Shown piece by piece: positions 8,794 through 18,894 of a stretch of 64,000 bases of DNA. Made by a program: the position numbers and the translations under genes. Position 1 is the stretch's first letter. Every line of letters begins with the position of its first letter. Source of the stretch: Saccharopolyspora rhizosphaerae (GTDB lineage: Bacteria; Actinomycetota; Actinomycetes; Mycobacteriales; Pseudonocardiaceae); contig NZ_RSAA01000011.1 in NCBI RefSeq assembly GCF_003931915.1, positions 1-64,000 on the forward strand, written 5' to 3'. The notes beneath the pieces are model-generated. The model was not told where the DNA came from and searched no databases. It was given only the letters and a program-made list of their open reading frames with translations.

Positions 8794-9635
8794 TGGCCTC
8801 CTCGACCTCGAAGCGGAGCTGGAAGCGGTGGATCCCGCACCTCGGTGTGGCGGTGATCGTGCTGTACTGCCTGGCCCCGTTCTACTGGATGACGGCCACG
8901 GCGTTCCGGCGCCCGTCCGACCAGTTCGACCTCAGCCCGCTGCCGGAGGTGTGGTCGCTGGAGAACTTCCGCGCGGTCTTCGCCCCCGACGTGGGCTTCG
9001 GCTGGGCGCTGATGAACAGCTTCGTGGTCGCCTCGGTGACCACGCTGCTGACGCTGGTGGTCGGCATGACCACTGCTTACGCCTTGGCCCGCTTGCAGTT
9101 CCGGGGCAAGAACGTGGTGCTGGCGCTGATCATCGCCTGCTCGATGTTCCCCGGGATCTCGCTGATCGTGCCGCTGCTCAAGCTGTTCACCGACATCGGC
9201 TGGATCAACACCTACCAGGCGATGGTGCTGCCGAGCCTGTCGTTCGCGCTGCCGCTGGCGGTGTGGAACCTGACGACGTTCTTCCGGCAGATGCCGGTGG
9301 AGCTGGAGCAGGCGGCCATGGTCGACGGCTGCACCCCCGGTCAGGCGTTCCGCAAGGTGATCGTGCCGCTGGCCGCTCCGGGCGTGTTCACCACCGCGAT
9401 CCTGACCTTCATCATGGCGTGGAACGAGTTCATCATCGCGCTGTCGATGGTGAACGAGAAGGAGATGCAGACCGTCACGGTCGCCATCTCCAAGTTCGTC
9501 GGCGCGCAGGGCCACGAGCAGCCCTTCGGCACCCAGATGGCGGCGGGCGTGATCGTCACCGTGCCGCTCGTGGTGGCCGTGCTGATCTTCCAGCGCCGCA
9601 TCATCGCCGGACTGACCTCGGGCGGGCTCAAATGA
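8793..9635 (+). CDS. Sugar ABC transporter permease (MalG-type)
   Basis: A 280-residue carbohydrate permease of the MalG type. The start ATG 8793 overlaps the preceding stop (TGATG). Six hydrophobic segments are visible; the EAA motif reads LEQAAMVDGCTPGQAFRKVIVPLAAPG (about 170-196). A typical C-terminal RRIIAGLTSGGLK tail ends the protein, as in many MalG/CUT1 permeases. No ATPase gene occurs in the operon, so a shared MsiK-like ATPase elsewhere in the genome would have to energise it. Confidence 0.92.
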   Translation: MASSTSKRSWKRWIPHLGVAVIVLYCLAPFYWMTATAFRRPSDQFDLSPLPEVWSLENFRAVFAPDVGFGWALMNSFVVASVTTLLTLVVGMTTAYALARLQFRGKNVVLALIIACSMFPGISLIVPLLKLFTDIGWINTYQAMVLPSLSFALPLAVWNLTTFFRQMPVELEQAAMVDGCTPGQAFRKVIVPLAAPGVFTTAILTFIMAWNEFIIALSMVNEKEMQTVTVAISKFVGAQGHEQPFGTQMAAGVIVTVPLVVAVLIFQRRIIAGLTSGGLK

Positions 9636-9661
9636 GAGAGCACACTTCAGGAGGAGGAACG

Positions 9662-11299
9662 TTGCACGACCGATCCGGTGAGCGCCCGTGGTGGCGCGAC
9701 GCGGTGATCTACCAGGTCTACATCCGCAGCTTCGCCGACGGCGACGGTGACGGGCTGGGCGACGTCGAGGGCATCCGCTCCCGGTTGCCCTACCTGCGGG
9801 ACCTGGGCGTCGACGCGCTGTGGATCAACCCCTGGTACCCCTCGCCGCAGGCCGACGCCGGCTACGACGTGGCGGACTTCCGCGACATCGACCCGCGCTT
9901 CGGCACCCTCGCCGACGCGGAGAAGCTGATCGGCGAGGCGCACGAGCACGGGCTGCGGGTCATCCCGGACATCGTGCCCAACCACACCTCGGACCAGCAC
10001 CGCTGGTTCCGCGAGGCGCTGGCGGCCGGGCCCGGCGCGCCGGAGCGGGAGCGCTACGTCTTCCGGCCCGGCCGGGGAGCCGACGGGTCGGAACCGCCGA
10101 ACAACTGGCGGTCGGTCTTCGGCGGGCCCGCCTGGACCCGTGCGGCCGACGGCGAGTGGTACCTGCACCTGTTCGCGCCCGAGCAGCCCGACCTGAACTG
10201 GTCGAACCCCGAGGTGCACGACGAGTTCGCCGACGTCCTGCGGTTCTGGTTCGACCGCGGTGTGGACGGCTTCCGCATCGACGTCGCGCACGGGCTGGCC
10301 AAGGACCCGGCGCTACCGGACCTCACCGGTGCCCCGGACGAAGACCTCGCGCACCCGCACTGGGACCGCGACGAGGTGCACGAGATCTTCCGGCGGTGGC
10401 GCAGCGTCGCCGACGAGTACCCGGGCGAGCGCAAGTTCGTCGCCGAGGCCTGGGCTCCGTCACCGGAACGGCTCGCCCTCTACGTGCGGCCAGGCGGACT
10501 GCACACCGCGTTCAACTTCGACTTCCTGAAGTCCCCGTGGGACCCGGAGCGGATGCGCGCGGTCATCGACTCGACCACGGCGAGCCTGAGCGCGGTCGGC
10601 GCACCGCCGACCTGGGTGCTGTCCAACCACGACGTGCCGCGGCACGTGACCCGCTACGCCCGGGACACCGAGTGGGTCCCGCAGGACAAGCGCAAGCCCG
10701 GCGACGAGGACCCCTTCGCCGGTGAACCGGACCTCGAGCTGGGCACCCGGCGGGCGCGGGCCGCCGCGCTGCTGATGCTCGCACTGCCGGGCGGCGCCTA
10801 CGTCTACCAAGGCGAGGAGCTCGGCCTGCCGGAGGTCGAGGACCTGCCCGAGGAGACCCTGCAGGACCCGATCTGGGAGCGCTCGGGGCACGCCGAGCGC
10901 GGCCGGGACGGCTGCCGCGTGCCGTTGCCGTGGTCGGGTTCGACGCCGCCGTTCGGGTTCGGGCCGCAGCACTCCACGGCCTCGTGGCTGCCCCAGCCCG
11001 CGGAGTGGCGGGACCGCACCGTGGAGGTGCAGGAAGGCGACCCGGGCTCGACGCTGGAGCTCTACCGCGCGGCGCTGCGGCTGCGCCGCGAGCTGGACGC
11101 GCTCGGCGAGGGCGGGATGCGCTGGCTGGACACACCCCCCGACGTGCTGGCGTTCCACCGCGAGCCCGGTTTCTGCTGCGTGGTCAACATGTCCGGCACT
11201 CCGCAGCCGCTGCCCGCGCACGAACGAGTGCTGCTGGCCAGCGCTCCGCTGGACGGTGACCTGCTGCTGCCGGACGCGGCGGTGTGGCTGGCCGAGTGA
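9662..11299 (+). CDS. GH13 alpha-glucosidase / oligo-1,6-glucosidase-like
   Basis: A 545-residue cytoplasmic glycoside hydrolase family 13 enzyme. The TTG start at 9662 is chosen because GGAGGAGG precedes it closely; an ATG at 9632 overlaps the permease stop but lacks a good site. Conserved regions are DIVPNHTS, GFRIDVAHG with nucleophile Asp207, FVAEAW with acid/base Glu262, and LSNHDVPRH with Asp324. There is no signal peptide, consistent with intracellular hydrolysis of imported alpha-linked oligosaccharides. It is the last gene of the ABC operon, followed by two hairpins. The exact linkage preference cannot be read from sequence; trehalulose, maltose or isomaltose-type substrates all fit. 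Confidence 0.9.
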   Translation: MHDRSGERPWWRDAVIYQVYIRSFADGDGDGLGDVEGIRSRLPYLRDLGVDALWINPWYPSPQADAGYDVADFRDIDPRFGTLADAEKLIGEAHEHGLRVIPDIVPNHTSDQHRWFREALAAGPGAPERERYVFRPGRGADGSEPPNNWRSVFGGPAWTRAADGEWYLHLFAPEQPDLNWSNPEVHDEFADVLRFWFDRGVDGFRIDVAHGLAKDPALPDLTGAPDEDLAHPHWDRDEVHEIFRRWRSVADEYPGERKFVAEAWAPSPERLALYVRPGGLHTAFNFDFLKSPWDPERMRAVIDSTTASLSAVGAPPTWVLSNHDVPRHVTRYARDTEWVPQDKRKPGDEDPFAGEPDLELGTRRARAAALLMLALPGGAYVYQGEELGLPEVEDLPEETLQDPIWERSGHAERGRDGCRVPLPWSGSTPPFGFGPQHSTASWLPQPAEWRDRTVEVQEGDPGSTLELYRAALRLRRELDALGEGGMRWLDTPPDVLAFHREPGFCCVVNMSGTPQPLPAHERVLLASAPLDGDLLLPDAAVWLAE

Positions 11300-11304
11300 C
11301 CCGT

Positions 11305-11336
11305 GGGGTGGTGCGCTCTCCGGGGCGCACCACCCC
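11305..11336 (+). terminator. Terminator hairpin after the ABC/GH13 operon
   Basis: GGGGTGGTGCGC (11305-11316) pairs with GCGCACCACCCC (11325-11336), starting six bases after the GH13 stop codon. It resembles the intra-operon hairpin at 7735 in stem sequence. Confidence 0.75.
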
Positions 11337-11359
11337 GCCACCGCTCGTTGAGCGGTGGC
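11337..11359 (+). terminator. Second hairpin of tandem terminator
   Basis: GCCACCGCTC pairs with GAGCGGTGGC around a GTT loop directly after the first hairpin. Tandem GC-rich hairpins without T-tracts are usual in high-GC actinomycetes. Confidence 0.6.
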
Positions 11360-11511
11360 CGCCGTTCGTCGGTGCTTCGACCGCCCTCGTCCCACCGTGC
11401 TGGTCCTGGATTCAGGAATAAGCTTAGTTTCAGACCCAGAGGCAGACGATCCGCCAGCGCGGAGTCCGTCGGTTCCCGGTCGACTTGGTGAAGGACCAGA
11501 GGCGGTCTTCT

Positions 11512-12912
11512 ATGGCATCAGTGCACCGGCTCGACCCGATGTCCCGCGTCCCGGACGAGACGACGGTGTACGGGGCGTGGGAACGGTTCGTGCAGGGCGA
11601 GGACGACATCCGGGGCGTGCGCCCCGAGGTGGCGATCTCGTGGCACCGCTGCCGGGACCAGTACCGCGTCGACCCCGGTCTCACCGAAGCCCCGGTGGCG
11701 GTGGCCGAGGTCGAGCACACCCTCGAGCACGACGTCGTGTTCGCCGAGCTGGGTTTCCGCGCCGCCTCCGTGGCCCACGAGGTGGCCAACGTCGGCGGCA
11801 TCGTCACCGTCGCCGACGCGACCGGCCGCGTGCTGGCCGAGTGGGGCGACCCCACCACCCGCAAGCTCGCCGCCGAAGCCAACCTCGCCACCTGGTTCTG
11901 CTGGTCCGAGCAGGCCACCGGCACCAACGGGATGGGCACCGCGCTGGAGACGCACGCGCCGGTGCTGATCCGGGGTGCCGAGCACTGGTGCCAGGCCTTC
12001 CACGACTGGACGTGCGCGGGCGTGGCCGTGCGCGACGTGGTGACCAGGGACCCCATCGCGGTCCTCAACATCTCCTGCTGGCGCAGCGACCTGCCGGGCT
12101 CCGCGGGGGCGTGGCTGAGCAACGCCGCCACCCGCACCCAGTGCACGCTGCGGCAGCGCGCCCAGGACGGCAGCGCGGAGCTGATCGCGGCGTTCAACCA
12201 CGCGCGGTCGCGCACCGGAGTGGCGCTGGCCGCCGTGGACCCGGCGGGCCGCGTGGTGATCGCCGACGACACCGCGAGCATCCTGCTCGGCGTGCCGAGC
12301 TCGACCCCGGCCAAGGATCCGGCCGTGCGGTGGAACCCGGGCCTGCCCGAGCTGATCCGGACCGCCCGCTACGCCGCCAAGCAGGCCTCCCGCAACCCCG
12401 ACTGGGTGGGCACCACGCAGGTCTTCACCCACCTCTCCGACGAGCCGACCTCGGTCACCTTCCGCCCGGTGTTCCTGGCCGGGCACCTGGCGGGCAACCT
12501 GATCTCGTTCGGCGTCGCCGAGGGCGAGCAGCTGCCCCGCGGGGACGGGACCGGCAGCGGGACCAACCGCGGCCAGCCGTCCCGGATCGTGGCGATGCGC
12601 GACAACCGGATGGTGCTGCTGCGGTTGCCCGAGGTGTCCTTCGCCGAGTCGGAGGGGAACGACGTGTGGCTGTCCACCGACCAGGGCCGGCTTCGGGCCG
12701 CGTCGGCCAGCCTCGACAAGTTGGAGCACGAGCAGGGCGATGCCGGTTTCCTGCGGGTGCACCGGCAGTACGTGGTCAACCTCGGGCGCATCCGGGAGGT
12801 CGAACGCCGTCTCAAGGGCGAGCTGATGCTGGTCATGGACGACGGCGCGAACACGATGGTGCCGGTGTCCCGCCGCAACGCCCCCGCCGTGCGCCGAGCG
12901 CTGGACATCTGA
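11512..12912 (+). CDS. GAF-LytTR transcriptional regulator
   Basis: A 466-residue regulator. The N-terminal half (about 20-180) resembles the sensory region of AcoR-type activators (VRPEVAISWHRC, then a GAF fold with WFCWSEQATGTNGMGTALETHAPVLI), which in that family responds to acetoin or alcohol-related signals. A second PAS/GAF-like segment (about 235-335) follows. The C-terminus (about 365-466) is a LytTR DNA-binding domain: VSFAESEGNDVWLSTDQG, then FLRVHRQYVVNLGRIREVE. The AcoR-like sensor joined to LytTR instead of an AAA+/Fis module is notable. ATG 11512 is used; an upstream TTG 11485 lacks a ribosome site. It sits directly upstream of katG and the PQQ alcohol dehydrogenase genes, its probable targets. 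Confidence 0.82.
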   Translation: MASVHRLDPMSRVPDETTVYGAWERFVQGEDDIRGVRPEVAISWHRCRDQYRVDPGLTEAPVAVAEVEHTLEHDVVFAELGFRAASVAHEVANVGGIVTVADATGRVLAEWGDPTTRKLAAEANLATWFCWSEQATGTNGMGTALETHAPVLIRGAEHWCQAFHDWTCAGVAVRDVVTRDPIAVLNISCWRSDLPGSAGAWLSNAATRTQCTLRQRAQDGSAELIAAFNHARSRTGVALAAVDPAGRVVIADDTASILLGVPSSTPAKDPAVRWNPGLPELIRTARYAAKQASRNPDWVGTTQVFTHLSDEPTSVTFRPVFLAGHLAGNLISFGVAEGEQLPRGDGTGSGTNRGQPSRIVAMRDNRMVLLRLPEVSFAESEGNDVWLSTDQGRLRAASASLDKLEHEQGDAGFLRVHRQYVVNLGRIREVERRLKGELMLVMDDGANTMVPVSRRNAPAVRRALDI

Positions 12913-15144
<2,232 letters not shown>

Positions 15145-15434
15145 ACCTCGCGCTGCGAGCGGCACGGCCAGCCGGTCCAGCGGTTTCGAGTTTTGGTGCG
15201 CTGCTGCCCGGCGTAACGTCCGGATTCGTTACGGGCCAACTCGTTTGGCCGTGAGCCGATCGCTCGATCGACTCGAAGAACTGTTCTCCCACGCGCCACA
15301 GAAGTGCTGCACGTGCAGGACTGAGGTGCCAGGTGTTCCTGTGACGGCTCGTGCGGACCGGGTCCGGGTGTCCGGTTCGGACCACCTCCTCTCTGGCGCC
15401 ACTCGGGAACGGATTCACAAGGAGGTGAAGTCCG
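15145..15434. promoter_or_regulatory. Leader of PQQ dehydrogenase operon with three inverted repeats
   Basis: This 290-bp gap holds CGTAACG-N8-CGTTACG (15212-15233), immediately followed by GGCCAA-N5-TTGGCC (15234-15250), and a perfect 12-bp palindrome CTGCACGTGCAG (15307-15318). Any could be an operator. GGAGGTG at 15421-15427 is the ribosome site of the next gene. I see no further gene here. Confidence 0.5.
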
Positions 15435-15899
15435 GTGACGACAACAGCGAAGGAACGCACCGATCTTCTCAGCGAGGTCGGGCTGGACGTGCAGAACGGG
15501 GCGGCGCTGGGCCGGGTGCTCGGCACCGGCACCATGCAGCGGGCGACCGAGAGGTCCGACGGCGTCATGGAGGCGACCGTCCGCATCCTCCCGGACCAGA
15601 TCGTCTGGGATCCCTCGATCCTGGTCCTCCCGCACGGCGGCGACCTCGAGCTGACCTTGATCAACGACGACCTGAACACCCACTGCGCGCTGCTGCCGAG
15701 CAACGGCGACCGCAAGTTCATCTGGCTGGTCAACCACTCCAAGGGGCTGGCCCGGCTCAACCTCGACGGACCCGGTTACTACTGGTACAGCTCCCCGACC
15801 GGCAACGACGAAGGACGCGGGCTGACCGGCGCCATCGTCGTGCTCGGCGAGGTGCCGCCGGAGGCCCGCCTCGACCGCCCCGACCAGCCGCGCCCGTAG
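15435..15899 (+). CDS. Cupredoxin-like PQQ-associated protein (MSMEG_3727-like)
   Basis: A 154-residue protein starting at GTG 15435 with GGAGGTG eight bases upstream. Residues about 45-145 have a beta-rich cupredoxin-like pattern (VWDPSILVLPHGGDLELTLIND, NTHCALLPSNGDRKFIWLVNHS, GPGYYWYSSPTGNDEGRGLTGAIVVLG). The canonical type-1 copper set (His, Cys, His, Met in the C-terminal loop) is not evident, so copper binding is unproven. From memory this resembles the family found next to PQQ alcohol dehydrogenases in mycobacteria. It ends 13 bp before the dehydrogenase and probably serves it as electron acceptor or scaffold. No signal peptide is visible. Confidence 0.75.
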   Translation: MTTTAKERTDLLSEVGLDVQNGAALGRVLGTGTMQRATERSDGVMEATVRILPDQIVWDPSILVLPHGGDLELTLINDDLNTHCALLPSNGDRKFIWLVNHSKGLARLNLDGPGYYWYSSPTGNDEGRGLTGAIVVLGEVPPEARLDRPDQPRP

Positions 15900-15912
15900 G
15901 GAGGAACGCTCA

Positions 15913-17613
15913 ATGACCACCGCATACGTGGACGCCGGCGAGGCCATCGACCACGGCACCTTGACCGCGGCGCCTCGCAACGCGCCCAACGTGACTTCCA
16001 GCCTCGGGTACGAACGGCTGCTCGACGCGCGCTCGGAGTCGCAGAACTGGCTCACCTACTACGGCGCTTACGACGGGCAGCGCTACAGCCTGCTGGACCA
16101 GATCAACACCGAGAACGTGAAGAACATCGGTCCGGTGTGGATGTTCCAGTCGGGCACCTCCGGCATGATCGCCGGTGCGTCGACCTACGCCTTCGAAGCC
16201 ACTCCCCTGGTCGTCGACGGGGTCATGTACCTCTCGGGCTGGGACGGCTGGGTGTGGGCGCTCGACGCCAAGAACGGCGAGCTCCTGTGGCGCTACAAGC
16301 ACGCCGTGCCCTACGACGTGTCGCTGTGCTGCGGCAACGTCAACCGCGGTGTCGCCGTGGCCCGGGGCAAGGTCTTCTTCATGACGCCCAACGCGCACCT
16401 GCTGGCGCTCGACGCGGTGACCGGCGAGCGCGTCTGGGACAAGACCACCGGGGACGTGCGAGCCGGCGAGAGCGGGACGATGGCCCCGCTGGTCGTCAAG
16501 GACATGGTCGTCATCGGCAGCTCGGGCGGCGAGTTCGGCGTGCGCGGCCACATGGACGCCTTCGACATGGAGACCGGCGAGCACCGCTGGCGCTGCTACA
16601 CGGTCCCCAAGCCGGGTGAACCGGGCGCGGAGACCTGGCCGTCCGACGGCGAGGCGTGGGCGCGTGGAGGGGCGAACCCGTGGATCACCGCGACGTTCGA
16701 CCCGGAGTTGAACCTGCTGTACGCGGGCACCGGCAACCCGGCGCCGGACTTCGACGGCGCGGTGCGCGAGGGCGACAACCTCTACACCGACAGCATCATC
16801 GCCGTCGACGTCGACAGCGGTCAGATCCGGTGGCACTACCAGTGCACCCCGCACGACCTGTGGGACTACGACAGCACGATGGAGAACATCCTGTTCGACG
16901 AGGACGGGCGCAAGCTGCTCGGCCACTTCGACAAGAACGGGTACTTCTTCGTGGTCGACCGCACCAACGGCGAACTGGTGTCGGTGACGCCCTACGTGGA
17001 CCGCATCGACTGGGGCACCATCACCCGCGACGGCAAGGTGACGCCCCGGAAGTACCCGGACAAGGAGGGCGAGCCGGTCCACTTCTTCCCCGGCCCGGCC
17101 GGCGCCAAGGAGTGGACGCACGCGGCCTACAACCCCACCCACGGGCTGTTCTACGTCCCCGTGCAGGACGTCGGCGCCACCGCCACCCGGCGGCGTCGCG
17201 AGTTCCGCGAGGGGATCCCGTACTGGGGCGCGGGCGTGCAGGTCGACGCCGACGACATGCGCGGCTCCATCAGCGCCTTCAACTCCAAGGGCGAGGAGGT
17301 GTGGCGCTGGCGCAACAACCTGCCGATGTGCTCGTCGGTGCTGACCACCGCCGGAGACCTGGTCTTCGCCGGCACGCCCTCGGGGGAGTTCATCGCGCTC
17401 GACGCCCGCAACGGCGAGAAGCTGTGGGAGTTCCAGTGCGGTAGCGGCCACCACGGCAGCCCGATGACCTACTCGATCGAGGGCAGGCAGTACATCGCCG
17501 TGCCGGTCGGCTGGGGTGGCTGGATCGAGGGCTTCCTGCCGGGCATGCTCGGCGCGGGCCACGGCAGCGCCCTGCTCGTCTTCGCGCTCCCGGAGACGGC
17601 AGCGACGAGGTAG
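15913..17613 (+). CDS. PQQ-dependent alcohol dehydrogenase, predicted lanthanide type
   Basis: A 566-residue eight-bladed quinoprotein alcohol dehydrogenase. The adjacent Cys139-Cys140 pair (SLCCGNVN) that stacks on PQQ is present, as are several tryptophan docking motifs (for example WDGWVWALDAKNG). Catalytic Asp318 is in CTPHDLWDYDS. Asp320, two residues later, matches the extra carboxylate that in XoxF/PedH-type enzymes ligates a lanthanide; calcium enzymes have Ala or Ser there. Unlike proteobacterial enzymes there is no signal peptide. It oxidises primary alcohols, passing electrons to an unknown acceptor; neither cytochrome c nor PQQ biosynthesis genes occur in the window. Start ATG 15913 has GGGAGGA seven bases upstream. 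Confidence 0.9.
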   Translation: MTTAYVDAGEAIDHGTLTAAPRNAPNVTSSLGYERLLDARSESQNWLTYYGAYDGQRYSLLDQINTENVKNIGPVWMFQSGTSGMIAGASTYAFEATPLVVDGVMYLSGWDGWVWALDAKNGELLWRYKHAVPYDVSLCCGNVNRGVAVARGKVFFMTPNAHLLALDAVTGERVWDKTTGDVRAGESGTMAPLVVKDMVVIGSSGGEFGVRGHMDAFDMETGEHRWRCYTVPKPGEPGAETWPSDGEAWARGGANPWITATFDPELNLLYAGTGNPAPDFDGAVREGDNLYTDSIIAVDVDSGQIRWHYQCTPHDLWDYDSTMENILFDEDGRKLLGHFDKNGYFFVVDRTNGELVSVTPYVDRIDWGTITRDGKVTPRKYPDKEGEPVHFFPGPAGAKEWTHAAYNPTHGLFYVPVQDVGATATRRRREFREGIPYWGAGVQVDADDMRGSISAFNSKGEEVWRWRNNLPMCSSVLTTAGDLVFAGTPSGEFIALDARNGEKLWEFQCGSGHHGSPMTYSIEGRQYIAVPVGWGGWIEGFLPGMLGAGHGSALLVFALPETAATR

Positions 17614-17628
17614 ACGGCACCATCCGCT

Positions 17629-17665
17629 GCGGGGGTGGGAGTTCCGACGGGAACTCCCACCCCCG
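17629..17665 (+). terminator. Strong terminator after PQQ dehydrogenase
   Basis: A perfect 17-bp stem (17629-17645 with 17649-17665) closes on a GAC loop, starting 15 bp after the stop codon. The following 217 bp up to the deacetylase gene contain no recognisable gene. Confidence 0.9.
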
Positions 17666-17881
17666 CACCACGTTCGGGGCCGTGGACGGCGCACCGGGAC
17701 CAGCTCGAGACGTCGGCGCTGTGCTGCGGTCCGCAGTCTCGCGTGGAACTCCCGGCCCACCTGCAACAGCGAACTGGTCTGACGTTCCACCGGCGGCGCG
17801 CCGGTCTCTCGCCCACCGCTACCCCGTCGAGGTTCTCGGCCTCGGACCACCGGGGACCAGGACCGCTGCCGTGATTCGGCG

Positions 17882-18562
17882 TCAGTCGAGGTCGGGGGCC
17901 ACTGCTCGGCCCGTTTCCGGCGAGATCCGGCCCGGGCAGAGGTCGTGGGCACGCAGGGCCTCCGCGATCCCGGGGATCGCCTGGAGGGTGTTCGGCGGCC
18001 AGTCGTGCATGAGGATGACCTCGCCGTCGCTGAGGGCGGCGGTGGCCGCCACGATCTCGTCGACCGTGGCGCCGTCCCAGTCCCGGGAATCGACGTCCCA
18101 CCTGATCTCGGTGAGCCCGTGGGAGGCGACGACCTCCTGGAGGAGGGCGTTGGTCTCCCCGTAGGGCGGCCGGAAGAGCTCCGGGGTCCCACCTCCCGCC
18201 TCGGTGATCGCGCGCTGCGTGCGGGAGACCTCGGCGTCCACCTCGGAGCGCGTCAGCTGGGTCATGTGCGGGTGGCTGTAGCTGTGGTTGCCCACCCACA
18301 TCCCCGCGTCGACCTGCGATTCGACCAGCGAGGGGTGCGCGTTCGCGTGGTCGCCCTGGTTGAACATCGTCGCGCGCAGACCGTTCCGCTGGAGGGCGTC
18401 GAGCAGGTCCGCGGTGGTGCCTCCGGGGCCGTCGTCGAAGGTGAGCCCGACGTGACCGCGGCACATGCCCTCTGCTGGGGCTGCGGGGGCCACCACCACG
18501 ACGGACGCCAAGACCACTCCGACAGCGCAGACTCGCGCACGGGTTCTCGCTGACATGGGCAC
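17882..18562 (-). CDS. Secreted polysaccharide deacetylase (NodB domain)
   Basis: About 226 residues. A signal peptide (MSARTRARVCAVGVVLASVVVVAPAAPAEG) is followed by a NodB homology domain with all main motifs: TFDDGPGGTTADLL (metal/base Asp pair), HSYSHPHM (metal His pair) and RPPYG (substrate groove). It removes acetyl groups from N-acetylglucosamine-type polymers such as peptidoglycan or chitin-like polysaccharide outside the cell. GTG 18562 lies five bases after GGGAGG; ATG 18556 is the alternative. The C-terminus carries CPGRISPETGRAV, as in other actinobacterial secreted deacetylases. Transcribed divergently from the MHS transporter. Confidence 0.88.
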   Translation of the reverse strand: MPMSARTRARVCAVGVVLASVVVVAPAAPAEGMCRGHVGLTFDDGPGGTTADLLDALQRNGLRATMFNQGDHANAHPSLVESQVDAGMWVGNHSYSHPHMTQLTRSEVDAEVSRTQRAITEAGGGTPELFRPPYGETNALLQEVVASHGLTEIRWDVDSRDWDGATVDEIVAATAALSDGEVILMHDWPPNTLQAIPGIAEALRAHDLCPGRISPETGRAVAPDLD

Positions 18563-18894
18563 CGCATCCTCCCGACCGCGTCGACGGAGAGCCGGAGCGA
18601 GTATGCGGAACCGTTGGTGATCGGTCAATCCCAACTTCCTGAAACTCTTTCTGCCCGTCGGGCCGCCCTCCGCGGACACGCACGCTGATGTGCGCTTCTT
18701 CTGAGACGAGCACCTTCCACATGAGCCGCGTGGAACCGGAGCTGTAGATCCCTTTTCCGAAACTTTCTGGCCTCACCGGAGCCGTCCGCGAAGTACCTCT
18801 TGTGGGGATTCGTCCCGATGGATACGGTCCCTAAAACTTACACCGTTAGTTATCTGGGTCACCCCGGATCAACACCCACCGGAGGACGACCGGC
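18563..18894. promoter_or_regulatory. Divergent promoter region with repeated GAAACT motif
   Basis: This 330-bp gap is locally less GC-rich. It contains two similar stretches, CTGAAACTCTTTCTG (about 18641) and CCGAAACTTTCTG (about 18756), which could be binding sites shared by the two divergent genes. No confident -35/-10 pair can be fixed. Confidence 0.35.
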
